A stretch of 64,000 nt of DNA, taken from Lojkania enalia. Lineage: Eukaryota > Ascomycota > Dothideomycetes > Pleosporales. Below are positions 1 to 11,806 of the stretch, piece by piece. Location: contig ML986636.1 in the NCBI GenBank assembly GCA_010094045.1, positions 124,001 to 188,000 on the forward strand. The letters run 5' to 3'. A program made the position numbers and the translations under genes. Numbering within the stretch: position 1 is the first letter of the stretch; each line of letters opens with the position of its first letter. The notes below the pieces were generated by a model. That model did no database searches. It was not told where the DNA came from and was given only the letters and a program-made list of their open reading frames with translations.

Positions 1-1
1 C

Positions 2-1208
2 GAATTACAGCAACGGGCATGTGAATACCTCGCGCTTGCCACTATGCCAACCGACGATCTGTTACGGACTGTATGCGATGAAATGCCACCTTTCCCGGAA
101 CGAACATCAGCTCTCCTCTCCCGGCTTCACAAGAAGCACACTACCACGAGCGACAAGCGGACTTGGGTAGTTGGTGGTAGAGATGCTAATGCGGACATCA
201 GGGAATTCAACTTGGCACAGAATACTACCTTGAAGCGGAGCTTCACAAGTGCTGGGCCCGTACGCAAAGACAGTACACCGCCGACAACAAATGGTTCTAA
301 CGGTGTAAAATCAGTCGCAGACGATCTTGCAGGCCTTGACATGAATGTAGATACAAACAAGGTCTTGAAGGCTCCAAATCTCGCCAGTGCCGCTCACTTG
401 AGTCCGGATTGGGACATAGGATACAACCGGCTGTTGCTCAAGGCAGAAGGTGTACTGTATGAGGATCAACAGATCCAGGTTGGACTGCGGACTGAATATC
501 GGGGCCAGCTAGGCTGCGTCATATTTTACTTCACAAACAAGTCGACCTTTCCGATGAATTCTTTTACTACAACACTGGACAATCGATCTTCGGATTATCT
601 GAAAACGGACATCAAAGGCCTACCAGATACCACCATCCTTCCCGATGGACAGTCACATCAGACTATTATGTTCGAAGCGAAGAATGTCTTCACCGATCCT
701 CCCACTTTCCGGATATCCTATCTAGCAGGAGCTCTGCAAGCGCTGACACTTCAGCTTCCCGTCGTACTTCACAAATATATGGATGCGGCCGAACTAAGTG
801 CGGAAGACTTCTTCAGACGCTGGAAACAGATTGGTGGAGCACCGCGTGAGGCACAAAGCATCTTCGGCTTGGTAAGCAAGAATAGGACAATGAACCAGGA
901 GTTTGTGAGGAGGGTGGTGTCGGGCTTCAAGTGGGGCATCCTGGACGGTGTAGATCCAAATGGAAAGAATATCGTCGGCGCGACGGTGCTACATACGAGC
1001 GAGGGTGGCAAGTTTGGATGCTTATTGAGACTAGAGCCGAATTATGATACCCAGGTATGTTTTTCTTTACCTTTGATGTCGAAGGTGGAAAGGCTAATGA
1101 TGTCAGATGTTCCGCATTACTATTCGCGCTACAGATGAATCGGTGCCTCCAGTCCTTATCAAGATGATGGAGGAGCGATTAGCACAGGGTATTGAGGGAA
1201 TCAATTAA
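2..1208 (+). CDS. AP-2 complex subunit alpha, C-terminal part (5' end outside window)
   Basis: Large alpha subunit of the AP-2 clathrin adaptor, which binds cargo and PI(4,5)P2 at the plasma membrane; its appendage recruits endocytic accessory proteins. The reading frame is open from base 2, so the N-terminal trunk lies upstream of the window. Exons 2-1054 and 1107-1208; the 52-nt intron has a GTATGT donor and a GCTAATG branch site. The visible protein has the end of the helical trunk (ALATMPTDDLLRTVCDEMPP), a Ser/Thr/Gly-rich hinge, a beta-sandwich alpha-adaptin ear (around LLKAEGVLYEDQQIQVGL) and the platform subdomain (SAEDFFRRWKQIGGAPREAQ). The second exon supplies the conserved C-terminal strand MFRITIRATDESVPPVLIKM; without splicing the frame ends at 1138 with a non-conserved tail. 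Family assignment is secure. Confidence 0.93.
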
Positions 1209-2082
1209 TCAATAGACAGCCCAGTTAAATTCAGCATCCTTACGCTCTTTATCGTTATCCTCCTATATCCGCTCGCAGCGCACGTACGGCTTGGGTGGAA
1301 AATTTTTCGTGTATGTAGTCTTCTAGGGGACCTTTGGAGAAGCATAGCTGGGCGCTACATTTGTTGATATGCTGGCCTGGGTTTAAAGGTTTGGCAGCAA
1401 TAGAGAGCGTATATGCGAACGAGCGACGGGTTTAATGGGGATTTTCTTTTTCTATTTTTTTTTTTTTTTTGTGGGGGAAGGGGGGGGGTTTGAGTGTGTA
1501 TAGGTGAGAAGGGGCATACCCGATCGGAGCGTCTCTATTCCTCTTTTTGCTTCTCTCTTGATAATGCGAATTAACAAATATGGACTTTCCGTGGATCCTA
1601 GCTATCTTGGAGAGCGTGGCGCGTCATTGATGACCCGAGGACGGACCAGACTCGAGCATAGCCTTGCGTTGAAGCGACGACTATGACACGAGATCAAGTG
1701 ACTCAGTTAGCAGGTCTTGGTGCGAGTAGCGCCTATCATCCAATTATCAAACCAAGAAAACTAATAGCGAGCGCCCTCGATGTCTAGTAAGGGCGGAGCG
1801 CAGTAGTGAGCGGATGAATGACTCTTTGTGGCTGTCGCTCAGCCACACTAAATATAGCTGCACCCTCGTATTTGCATCTTGGTGAGAATGTATATATAAC
1901 AAACAATGAGCGAGCAACCTTAGGGGAAATTTTGTATCTCCCGAAATATGCCTGAAGATTGTAGTTGAGAAGAGGGAAATATAATTTGGATAATTGCTGT
2001 GTAAGGCGGTTGATTGATTGATCGAAGAGCACGAGAAATACCCCCAGTACCCCCCAGTAGAAAAATAACAAAACCATCTACA
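1209..2082. other. Intergenic spacer with 16-nt poly-T and poly-G tract
   Basis: 3' flank of the adaptin gene and promoter of the NADAR gene. It contains a T16 run at 1455-1470 followed by G-rich sequence. A 60-codon open frame at 1504-1686 has no recognisable features. I see no RNA gene. Confidence 0.6.
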
Positions 2083-2840
2083 ATGCCGCCGAAGAATAGC
2101 AGCAGCAAAGTCACAAAACGTACCTCCTCTCGCTCCCTCACCTCAAAACCAAATCCAAAAGCCAAATCCAAATCCAAATCTAAGCCTAAGTCTGAAACTA
2201 CAAAGATAAATCACCTGTCTATGTCTACATCAGCGAATGTAGAACAGAACGAAGACCCGACACTCTACTTCTGGAAACCGGACCAGAAGAACGGGTACAT
2301 GGGCCAATGGTACTGCTCCGCATTTGAGCACGAGGGCGAGACGTACGCGACGGCGGAGATGTGGATGATGGTGCAGAAAGCGAGGTTGTTTGGCGATCAT
2401 GTACGTAAGCCCCCCGCCCCTTTTATCATTATTCATATCCAAATCCGAGGGCACTATACAGAGGCTAAGAGCACCAGGAAATCGCCACCGAAATGCTCCA
2501 AACCACCGATCCGAAAAAGCACAAGTCGCTCGGCCGCCAAGTGCGGAATTTCGACGCTGCCATATGGGATAAGGAGAAATTAGGTATCGTAATCCAAGGC
2601 AATTATCTCAAGTTCACCAAGAGTGTGGATGCAGCGACCTTGAGGGGCATGCTGTTGGAGACGGGGGAGAGGGAAATTGTGGAGGCGAGTCCGCTGGATA
2701 GGGTGTGGGGGGTTGGGTTCGGGGAGAAGAATGCTAGAAGGAATAGGGAGAAGTGGGGGAGGAATTTGTTGGGGGTGGCGGTCATGGAGGTTAGGAGGAG
2801 GTTGAGGGAGGAGGCGGCGGAGGGAGAGGAGAAGGAGTGA
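2083..2840 (+). CDS. NADAR-domain protein (YbiA-like N-glycosidase family)
   Basis: NADAR (YbiA/COG3236) proteins hydrolyse N-glycosidic bonds, for example in phosphoribosylamino intermediates of riboflavin synthesis; some members act on ADP-ribose-linked substrates. Exons 2083-2400 and 2478-2840; the 77-nt intron has a GTACGT donor, a GGCTAAG branch and a CACCAG acceptor, and joins FGDH to EIATEML in frame (226 aa). Family motifs visible: LYFWKPDQKNGYMGQWY at the start, the Glu-containing ATAEMWMMVQKARLF, LGRQV followed by W, LKFTKS, LLETGEREIVEAS and DRVWGVGF. Residues 1-50 are a basic Lys/Ser tract with KSKSKPKS repeats, encoded by near-tandem aaatcc units, and look like a nuclear-targeting or disordered tail. 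The start is the first in-frame ATG; a later ATG at 2221 would drop the basic tail. The substrate cannot be told from sequence. Confidence 0.85.
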
Positions 2841-3153
2841 GGAGTGCGGAGATGGGGGCGTGTGGATGATTTGGAAAGGGAGCGACGGGCTGGCCGATTT
2901 GGAAAGAGCGAGATGGTCGAATTGGTGATATGATTAGGAAAGGCTGGATTGGTTGACTTAGCACTATGGCTGGGAGACGTATATTGTTGGCGATGAGGTT
3001 GAAAGGGGTTCCTCGAGACAAGCATTTATTCTTGGAGTAGTGGTTGGTTAGTTCAAATTATTACATTGATTTGACTATCTGAGGTATCTGAGGTAGAGGC
3101 GTTAGAAATCGTTAGCCATTACTCATTAGTATCGCTCGGGTATCAAGAAACAA
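2841..3153. other. Convergent 3' spacer between NADAR and F-box genes
   Basis: The two genes end toward each other with about 310 bp between them. The sequence holds only presumptive 3' untranslated DNA; no gene or structured element is evident. Confidence 0.55.
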
Positions 3154-4233
3154 TCAAAGTACGACACAACAATTTGCATTGCACAATTTGGCCCGTTTCA
3201 TAGAGGTCGGGACAAAGAAAACGTCATCATCACCCCAAGGCCAGAAAAGTAAATTAGGATGATCATCAGCAAGTCTCTCCGGAACTAATTCTTGAGCCAT
3301 GACAACCTCCTGCTCCTCCGGCACGGGTTGCAAGTTTTTGTGAGTTAGAAATCGCCTGACTCGATCTTTTTCGAGGCCCACTCTGTTGAGAGTCCACAAG
3401 CGGAAATCGGGGCTGGAGCGGTGCTTGTTCTTTGCCGTCCAGGCTGCAAGCCGCTTTGAACGGGCACGAACACGGTCATCATACCAGTCATTCTCGTAGG
3501 GGTATCGTTTCAGGGTAGCTATAAGGTCTTTGTCGTAGACGGTTTTGGTGCCGGACGATTGAGATGCTCGAGCGGCAAACTCCACCTCGAGGAAGAACAT
3601 GGAAAAGGTCCTCCGCCAGTCGAAAGAAATCTCATGCCGCTCGCAGTCAACGACAAGATCCACGAGCTCTGAATCGTTGACATGGTCGGCAATCTTGAGG
3701 TAGTAGGGCGGGCGATCGCCGCGACCAATTGAAGTCATGTTGCCCATGGTCAGCAGATAGGCCCTCTTCGCATCGCCAGCGAGAGCGTTTCTCCATCGCG
3801 AGTGCTCCAGTTCCCACAGGGGGGGAGCCTCAGAGGCCTTGCTCTTGTTCAGGACCCTGGGGGCCGGCAGCTGCAGCTCCTTGTGACAGCGCTCGATGAA
3901 CGGGACCCAGCCGCGGACGGAGCCTTGGCGCATGGAGCTGTCAAACTGGCAGTATGCGCGCTGCTGGAAGACAGCCCTCGCGCCGCCCTCGAGGAGGCCG
4001 GCAAAGACCATGGGGACGTGGATGTAGTTGTTGACTGGGCCGGACCGAAAGTGGAAGTCGCTGTAATGTAAATCAACGAAAGTTTGCTGGATGACGCCAT
4101 GGCTGAAGAACTCGTCGACGCAGGCGCGCAGAAAGCGCGACACGTTGCGGACGGTGGACCAGAGGAGGTTGATGTCGTCGAGCTGGGCGAACACTAGCAG
4201 CCAGACGTCGACGGGAAGAGTCGGGGCAGCCAT
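3154..4233 (-). CDS. F-box protein with C-terminal CaaX box
   Basis: Likely substrate adaptor of an SCF ubiquitin ligase. Single exon, 359 aa from the ATG at 4233, which sits in a good context (gccATGgc) directly before the F-box. The frame is open further upstream to 4452, but that extension is low-complexity and overlaps the promoter shared with the divergent regulator. An F-box-like motif occupies residues about 3-42 (LPVDVWLLVFAQLDDINLLW). The rest has no repeats I recognise (no LRR, WD40 or Kelch), so the substrate is unknown. The last residues are NANCCVVL: a CaaX motif with Leu at X, which usually directs geranylgeranylation, with a second Cys just upstream that could be palmitoylated. 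Membrane tethering would resemble that of mammalian FBXL2; this is inference. Confidence 0.72.
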   Translation of the reverse strand: MAAPTLPVDVWLLVFAQLDDINLLWSTVRNVSRFLRACVDEFFSHGVIQQTFVDLHYSDFHFRSGPVNNYIHVPMVFAGLLEGGARAVFQQRAYCQFDSSMRQGSVRGWVPFIERCHKELQLPAPRVLNKSKASEAPPLWELEHSRWRNALAGDAKRAYLLTMGNMTSIGRGDRPPYYLKIADHVNDSELVDLVVDCERHEISFDWRRTFSMFFLEVEFAARASQSSGTKTVYDKDLIATLKRYPYENDWYDDRVRARSKRLAAWTAKNKHRSSPDFRLWTLNRVGLEKDRVRRFLTHKNLQPVPEEQEVVMAQELVPERLADDHPNLLFWPWGDDDVFFVPTSMKRAKLCNANCCVVL

Positions 4234-4633
4234 GGCAGCGGGCGACGGCTGAGAGACTGCGGGCAGCCTGGGTCCAGGAGCATCTATCCCCACGCTGGCG
4301 ATATTATATGACAAGCATGGTTCGAGAGACGCGCGACCGTGGCAGTGTGGGTGGTGGGCGGGTGGGTGAACTGAGGCCCGCAATCTATGCGCGGTATTGA
4401 CAGTGAGGAGTCGTCCTTTCCCGGCCGCTCGCCCAGATCGCCGCCGGGCCAATCACCCTAGCCCCTCGGCCGCCGTGCGGAGGAAAGTGCGGAGGCGGCC
4501 ACGGTCCCGGTCACGTGTGTGCGCTGCTGCTCGTTCTGCCTGTTGCTGTCTAATCTCTGTTCGACCTCATGTCGTGAGAGCCAGCGACATCTCTGTCAAG
4601 CCGCTGCCAGCGTGCGCAGCGAACCCCGCAGCC
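4234..4633. promoter_or_regulatory. Bidirectional promoter between F-box gene and MHR regulator
   Basis: The 400 bp between two divergent start codons is GC-rich, with no clear TATA box. Both genes probably share this region, so co-regulation is possible. Open frames crossing it on both strands look like a by-product of base composition. Confidence 0.5.
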
Positions 4634-6880
4634 ATGTCGACCATGATTACTTTTGCTGCAAATAACGAATTCTTCAGGAAGCGAAAACGTGCGTTCCCTG
4701 CAAGCCAGGCAGCCATTTCCGCCCTCTAACCGTCGTTCTAGGCGTCCACAGAGCCTGCGAATCATGCAAGAAACGGAGGGTATGTTTTGCTGCGCGCCTC
4801 ATTTGTGGCTTTTCTCATCGCCTGCACAGAAACGTTGCTCGCACGCGTTCGACGAGGACGTGGATACCGGAAGCTCTACCAAAAGTAGTCACTCCGCAGG
4901 CCATTCCACCTCTGACCCGGCCACCTACAGCCACCAGCACGACCCAAGGGACCCAAGAGGGCATCCAGTCCACCATGGCCATCCTCTTTCCAACATGCCG
5001 CCGCACAGCCCGCAAGAGGACCCACGCGCCCAAACCCCTCCTAACTTTCTGGGCTATCTCAACCCTGAGGCTGTTCTGAGGGAGCAAGTCCACCCAGTCC
5101 ACGAACGAGGAAAGTCGAGCCATTCACCCAGCATTCCAGCTATCGGCCAATGGATCGAGGGCCACGAGAATACTAGAGTAACGACCCAGCCAGGTTCAGT
5201 CTCGGGCCGATTGAATGAGACTAGTCCTCAGACCACCCGGGAAGCAACCGTCCAAAACGCCCTCCAATCGTACCTAGATGCAGTAGGCGTCTCTATATTA
5301 CCCCCTCGACAGCATCAGGGCGTTCTTCTCAACATCTACTTCACCTATGTCCATCCATTGCTCCCGATTGTGGACAAGGACCTCTTCTCAGCCCGATATG
5401 CCGAAGGAACTGAACCGCGCATGCTGATGCAAGCAATCTGCATAGTAGCATCAAAACATGCTGACGCAGCGCCTCATTTGATTTTTGGGGACGACTCTAA
5501 GTCTCTAAGTCCGCGGGAATTCTCCCAGCGGCTCTATACCGCTGTCATTGCAGGCATAGAGGCCAAGTTGGAGAAGAACCGCGTAGTGTTGATTCAGGTT
5601 CTAGCTCTAATATCACTCCATTGCGAAGGTCCGGATGGAGCCGAACAAGCATCAATGCATCTTGCCCAAGCAATCCACCACGCTCATACCTTTGGTCTTC
5701 AATTCGGACACCAGTGGAAAAATCAGAAGTCTGATTCTCAAGAGAACTTGGAGGATCTGTTCTGGTGTCTGTGGAGCCTTGACAAGCTGAATGCATGCAT
5801 GAACGGGAGACCACTGCTTATGCACGACCGAGACAACAGCTTGAACAAACTACCTACAGACCCGGAGAAACGGTCGAGCCCGTTTGGTGTATGGCTCCAG
5901 ATTGCGGAGATGCTTGACAAAGTCATTGACTATTATCGACCAGGGAGATCGGCAGAAGAGACTGGCTGGGAGGGAGACGACTTTTTAGGATTCGAGGAGA
6001 TGGTGGGCGACGGGGAGGACAAACTCGACGGTCCAATCATGAGTGAGTCCATGTTCTTTTTAGGGCATGTAGGATGCTAATGGTAGTAGCCCTCCTCTCC
6101 CTATTTCATCACACTATGTGCATGGCATCTCATAAATCACTTTCGATCAACGACCCTGTCAAGTCAACCCCGTCATATGTCCGTCAAAGTTTATCAGCTA
6201 CCCGCGTCATATCTCTACTAAATGCCGAACCTCCCGAATATCTCCCGCCCCTTCCTCTTGTCCCTTATGCTCTCTCTGTCGCTCTAAGTGTAGTATACCG
6301 CCACTTCCGCCAGCGTCGCCTCAAAGTCCACATCAATCGGGCTACCGACGAACTCAAGCAATGTGTTGTCCTCCTCAACCGACTCCGCAACGCATGGTGG
6401 ACCGCAGGTACAATGGCCGACCTCGGCATCGCCGTCCTAAACAACGCGGACCGCAACACTCGCACTGCTAACACGCCAGCCACAATCGCCGACCCAACCC
6501 ACCCCCAAACCCTCGAACCGAAACCCGAAAGGCCCAGCCAGACGGCTCAGCAGCCATTGCCGGGCTCCGCCCAATGGCAACAAATAGATTCCTCCATCGA
6601 CCCGCGACTACAAAACCCACCCGCAACCCCAATGTCCAGCATTCTGAACTTGCCGCCGGCCCCAACGCCTGGCCAGCACCCGACGAGTAGTGAGCGGGTA
6701 GAGCGGGCGCCACTAGCCACCTTCGATTTCTCGGAGGCGTCGCAGGATTGGATGAGCTTCGACGCGGCGTTTGAGAACTTTGAGGGCTTGCTCGGGAGCT
6801 CGGGGGCGGAGTTGAGCAATGATTTGTTCAGGCCGCTGAATTATGAGATGTTGGATGGGTTGCTAGAACAGGGGGGTTAG
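4634..6880 (+). CDS. Fungal transcription factor, MHR domain with N-terminal (half) zinc cluster
   Basis: Nuclear transcriptional regulator. Four exons: 4634-4688, 4742-4779, 4830-6042, 6090-6880; the introns (47-53 nt) all have GT/AG ends, and the first and last have clear CTAAC/CTAAT branch sites; 698 aa. Splicing the two tiny 5' exons builds RKRKRRVHRACESCKKRRKR followed by CSH, i.e. Cys24-x2-Cys27-x6-Cys34 with strong basic flanks, like the first half of a Zn2Cys6 cluster. No second CxxCx6C follows; instead comes a long His/Pro/Ser-rich stretch. Residues about 240-500 form the fungal-specific middle homology region (LLNIYFTYVHPLLPIVDKDL; ENLEDLFWCLWSLDKLNACM). The C-terminus is Pro/Thr-rich and then acidic, like an activation domain. 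Target genes are unknown. The first exon and the zinc half-cluster depend on my splice choice. Confidence 0.8.
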
Positions 6881-7740
6881 ATTCTAGATTGTGGGATTTG
6901 AGGACGGGTGGCGCGAGGGATGGCTAGTTAGGCCTTGGAGTCTATGAATTGGATTAGTGTTTTGGGTATGGTCGGTTTGATATGTTTTAATTTTGTGTGT
7001 GTTTTTTTGGGGTTTCTGAAAGGGTGTATGGAATGTAATGGATACATATGCATGGGCTTGGGGCGTTAAATTGTTTTCTTTGAGAGAGGCACGGCGCTGG
7101 GCTAGTTTTCTCGTACTCGCTCTTATTTATCGGGGTAGTGTGCGTATGTGTCTGCATGTGTGAATAGCGTGGTAGCGTCATTTGCCGTGCCTATACTAGG
7201 TATAGAGTGATCTCAGCAATTATATATCATTTACTCATTCATTCAGTCAGTATATTGTAGCTATTATAGGACATGAGCGCCTGGCTCTGTCTAGCCTGGT
7301 GGGTATTTCTACGCGGGTCGAGTAGTACTTATATATATAATTCGAGTCGATACCGTTCTGGGTTACTGTACAGCGGTATGTGTGCTCTTTGCATTTAGCA
7401 ATTCAGAAATGTACAACGTATACGACATAGCGGTCATGTACAAGCATCTGGATCCTGCACGCGGATGGAGATGTGAGGGTGACGGGGGGGGGGTTATCAC
7501 CCATGCATTATAAAATAAAATAAAAAAATTTTTTTTTTCTCTTATATCAGTACGCGACATGCAACAGGACAATAATATATACGGCGACCACGCATGCTTA
7601 TTCCGTGCCGAGGGAATAAATAACGCATAACCGCCAATGCACACATATTTCTGCCAACTTGGCTGACTGGTTAATGTGAGTTATTATGGAATTGGATATA
7701 GATATGGATATAGGGCTAGGGGTGCTTGGTATCGGACGCG

Positions 7741-7760
7741 TGGATGGATGGATGGATGGG
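7741..7760. repeat. GGAT microsatellite
   Basis: Five tandem GGAT/GATG units in the long spacer after the transcription factor; no other role is visible. Confidence 0.8.
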
Positions 7761-10700
7761 CGTCGAAGGACGTGGCTGACCAAAGATGTTGGGTTAGCGG
7801 GAAGCTTATTAATGGTTATTTGTTTGGACGATGATAATAGATGAGACGTGCATGCTAGGAAGATGAATAAGCGTGGTAGTCTAGTCTATCTATGATCCGA
7901 GGAGCTGACTGCTATCGGAGATTGGGAATAGTGGCATGGAGAAGAGGTCGATATCGATATTGAATACTAATAAATGCGGAATCAGAGAATGAGATTCTCG
8001 GATAAAAGATCTCAACATGTAAGAGGAGCAAACGAAACGACGTACATCACTTGACAATTGCCTGGTGATTCGAAAACGGGATCTGGATGTGATATGACAA
8101 GAAAGAAAAGAGGCTGATGGGTATACTCTATACATTGTCAATAAGGCGCTGGTGGAAGATGGTAGGATACTTTTCTTTTCCGGTTTGGACTAGATCAGTG
8201 AATTGTAAGCAAATCCATAAAAACCACCAGGTCGCGCAGCAAGTATCAAGATCATTAATAGCTAGAAACCTTCATTGAGCCTTTGTAGTTGGGATTCGCA
8301 AACGCATAACATCGACATCTCGCTACACAAAAATTCACAGCGGAGGCGATCTTGACCGCGCGAACATATGACAGTCTACCGTGAGAGAATTCATTATCGA
8401 ATTGACGTTCCTCGGGCTCGATGATATGCATACCACACTCTAAAATATCGGTACCAGAGCTCGGACAGTGTGGCGCTTGCAGCAGAATCGCCTTGCCAGC
8501 TCAGTTGGCTATCGATCTAGTCGTTGCTTCGGCGCAAGCCATTCACCGCCGACTAAACGACTAGGCCCCTCCATTCCATTTCATTTCTTAGACGCCGCGA
8601 GACCTGCGTAGACGGAGCACGGGCTTCAGAGAGATGGGCACCGATTGCGATTCTCAACCTACTCTTTTCCACAGCCGAGTACGTGTTTCGGAGCCGCCGT
8701 GTCTAGACCTGGGCGTTGGCTCATCGCTTTTCGTGGGCGGGATGCGGGATGCAGGACGCGGTAGCCTAGAACCGCTCTGGGATCGGGCATCAACGCTCTT
8801 CTGGTCTTGTGACAGATTGCTGTGCTGTGTGGCGATATTCTACGAAAAAAAAAAAAAAAAGGTGTTTGAAGTGGAGATGGATGTATGATAAGCGGGTGTT
8901 TCGCCCTCATCTAGGTGGTTACAATGATGGATGGGTGCGAGGAAGGTGAGGAAGAAAGGATGAAGGGTAGTGATCGACTGAAAGAAACGATAATGGTCAT
9001 ACGGTCAACTGTTCGCAATCATCGTCCAACAGAGATGCAGCCAATCAATGTGTCAATACCTAGATTCTGCATCTACACTCCTGCTCCCAGTCCTCTGGAT
9101 TTGATCCCTTTTCCTTTTTAAAGTTTTGCTCGTCATCTGAGGAGAATACGGAATGATGGCTGTGTAGCTCTACGTTAGTGCACACTAGATGCATAGCCCT
9201 GAGTATTGTGTTGCTCGTCTTACCTGTCAAGAGGAACCATGGAGGCTGATCCAGGAATAACCCATGCGGAATTCGGCACTCCGTGGGTTACTCATAGATG
9301 CAGAGGTCTCTTCATGGGCCATAATCCTAGAGTTAGTTTGTTTGCTTACCGTGGTACGTCCAGCAAAAATGGAGAATACTCATGGCGACTTAGAAGTTGA
9401 AAATTATCTCGAGCCACTCGGGCTCCGGAATGCCTACTCTCTCGGCCCGGTTGCACAATCACGGGAGGCTGCTGTAGAGACAATGTGCGGAATCGCCGCG
9501 GAACGGTCCTCATCAGCCGCAAGGATCTACAAGCTAAACGCGGTGACATGTTAGGTATGCAGAGTGCTTTGGAAGCCACTTCTCTGCGGAGGGCCAGATT
9601 CGGAACCCAGAGGTCTCGCTTTGTCCCCTGTTGCATACTCTTGCGGCGCGAGACTTTAGCAGCCCGGGGCGTGAAATTGAACAGCGTTGACAGATGGCGC
9701 ATGCCGTGCCATGTGCGGGGGAATACGAAGGAAGACTAGGTGGCGATCTGAAGACGTTGTGCGAGGTCGCTCCAAGGGGCCCGGTCTTGGACAGATGGAA
9801 AGAAAAGTAACGAGCTGTGGTACGACGAAGCGCCATTGCAAGACCGTGGACGAGACTCATGTGTAACAGGAGGGCTAGAATTGTTCCGAAGTGGGCGAGG
9901 CGTGCGGAGAACCTCGTTGAAATTGGGCGTAATGGTTGAAACACGGCCGGACTAGCCTGGAGAACGCACTTCACGATGAGAGCCTGAATTGCCATGCCGG
10001 GAGCGTTTCTCCATGTGTCTCCTATAGCTGAGGTGAGGGTGGTACGAGGCTATGAGTTGGCTGTCATTTGACTCGTGCCCATCGCGGTTTCGGGACTGAG
10101 ATGGAGCAATTATGGTTCAATGTCGTGAGGAGACGTTGGAGAAGGTTGCCAGTCATTGGTTATTCGCGAGCCGTTTCCAGGCACGGTGGGACAGGCCCAA
10201 TTTGCGGCCACCATGAAGATGCATCCGTCTGGAGACTCGTCTTACCATGCCTGTCCTCGGGGGAAGGAGGTTGACCGCCAATTCCCAGATATCTCGTCCC
10301 GAGTCTGACGTCTGACGGAGACGATATCGCGAGATGACACGGAAGGGGAAATCGCGGAGTTGAATGGTCGAAAAAGGAAACCAAGATTCCATCGGCGCTC
10401 GCCATGAACACATGATCTGGTAGGGCTGAAATACGAAGGTCGGGACGCAGCAGGGAGTTGTAACACGAAGAGACAGCCGCAAGACCTTGCCGTGCGATCG
10501 CCTCTCCTTACATTTCAGCCATCATCTCACCACGACTCCATGACGCGTGCAGGACCTGCTCTTCCCGTCTGCCGCTGCGCGTGAATGTGTTCCATCATGC
10601 GCAGCGTCCGATCACTGCCTTTTCACATCTGCCGTGATACTGAAGCGACGATTCCAGGTGCCGAAGCAGGAAATGCTCAGCAGGTGTGGCTTGTGAAGGA

Positions 10701-11777
10701 CATAATTAGGGTACAGCCTACTGCACATCGCCCGTCGGGGGAAACAAGAGACGCAGAAGGCCACATGGCTTGTCGTGTCCCAACGTCAGCCTCTCTGTGC
10801 GGCATGTAGAGGGCATACCGTCAAGCAAGTCCAGCACAAGGTTGACGCAAATATCGCAACACCAGCCCCGACAATATCCTTCATGTCGAGGCCCCGCGTG
10901 GGGTGAGCAGATGCAGAGTCAAACCGCCTAGCAAAGCACTCAGCAGAAATATTCGATCGGCCAAATAACGCAGCGAATAGTGCCGCGCTCTCCGGTCAGC
11001 CCAGAAACTGTATTGCCCCGATGGGCTACTTGTAGCAAATAGGGACAAAGCCGTATAGCAGGCAATATATCCTAAGCAACACAAAAACCAGGTCAAGCAC
11101 CATGAAAAGGGGAAACCAAACCTCGCCACTCTTCCCGTAACCGAGTCCCGATAAGCTCGCAATCAATCGAGACAATTAACTCTGCAGCAGCCAGCATTCC
11201 CGCAGGACTGGATAATCGCTAGGACGGGGACCAGCCTGTTGAGCAGGCTAGGGCAGTGGTGAGAAAGTCACGACGATGGTTGCCCGCGAATCAATGCGAA
11301 GGCGTGGCTTGGCCCATTTCTAAATCGACGTTTGAATGGTTCCACAAATTGGAACAGCAAACTCAGCGCCGGTCGATGACGCGATGCAGAAGAGTGAGTT
11401 TCCTTCCCCAATAATCTTTACCCCTAGAGGTTTGATTAATTTTTTTCCGAGCATCGTACTGTATCTTGCTTTTTTGCTGTTCATCAACCATCAGATGACC
11501 CCAGTGTGGCGCACCCTCCCAAACGCTCGCATGGCGACACGAGCAACGGCGCAGCCATTCCGGTGAGGCCTTCGTCTGGGTACGGTTTCCCATTTCCCTT
11601 TGAACGTTCACTCTTTGGCTGGCCGGGCTATGTCCGGAGACGCAATTTACGCGAATGGGAGCTGAAATAATGGTTGACTGAAACGTCAGCCCAGCTGAGC
11701 TCCAAAGAAATTTGCTGGGTACTCTGGCTGATGAAGGGCTGCCTATGAGCTGGCGAGCATAGCCGTAATAGCACCAG

Positions 11778-11806
11778 GTATGTATGTATGTATGTATGTA
11801 TGTATG
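11778..11806. repeat. (GTAT)7 microsatellite
   Basis: Seven perfect tetranucleotide units; likely length-polymorphic. Confidence 0.9.

Noticed and set aside
4397..4633. Upstream extension of the regulator's first exon, and of the F-box protein N-terminus
   Set aside because: Both are Arg/Ser/Pro-rich run-throughs in the divergent promoter; the ATGs at 4634 and 4233 fit the domains better.
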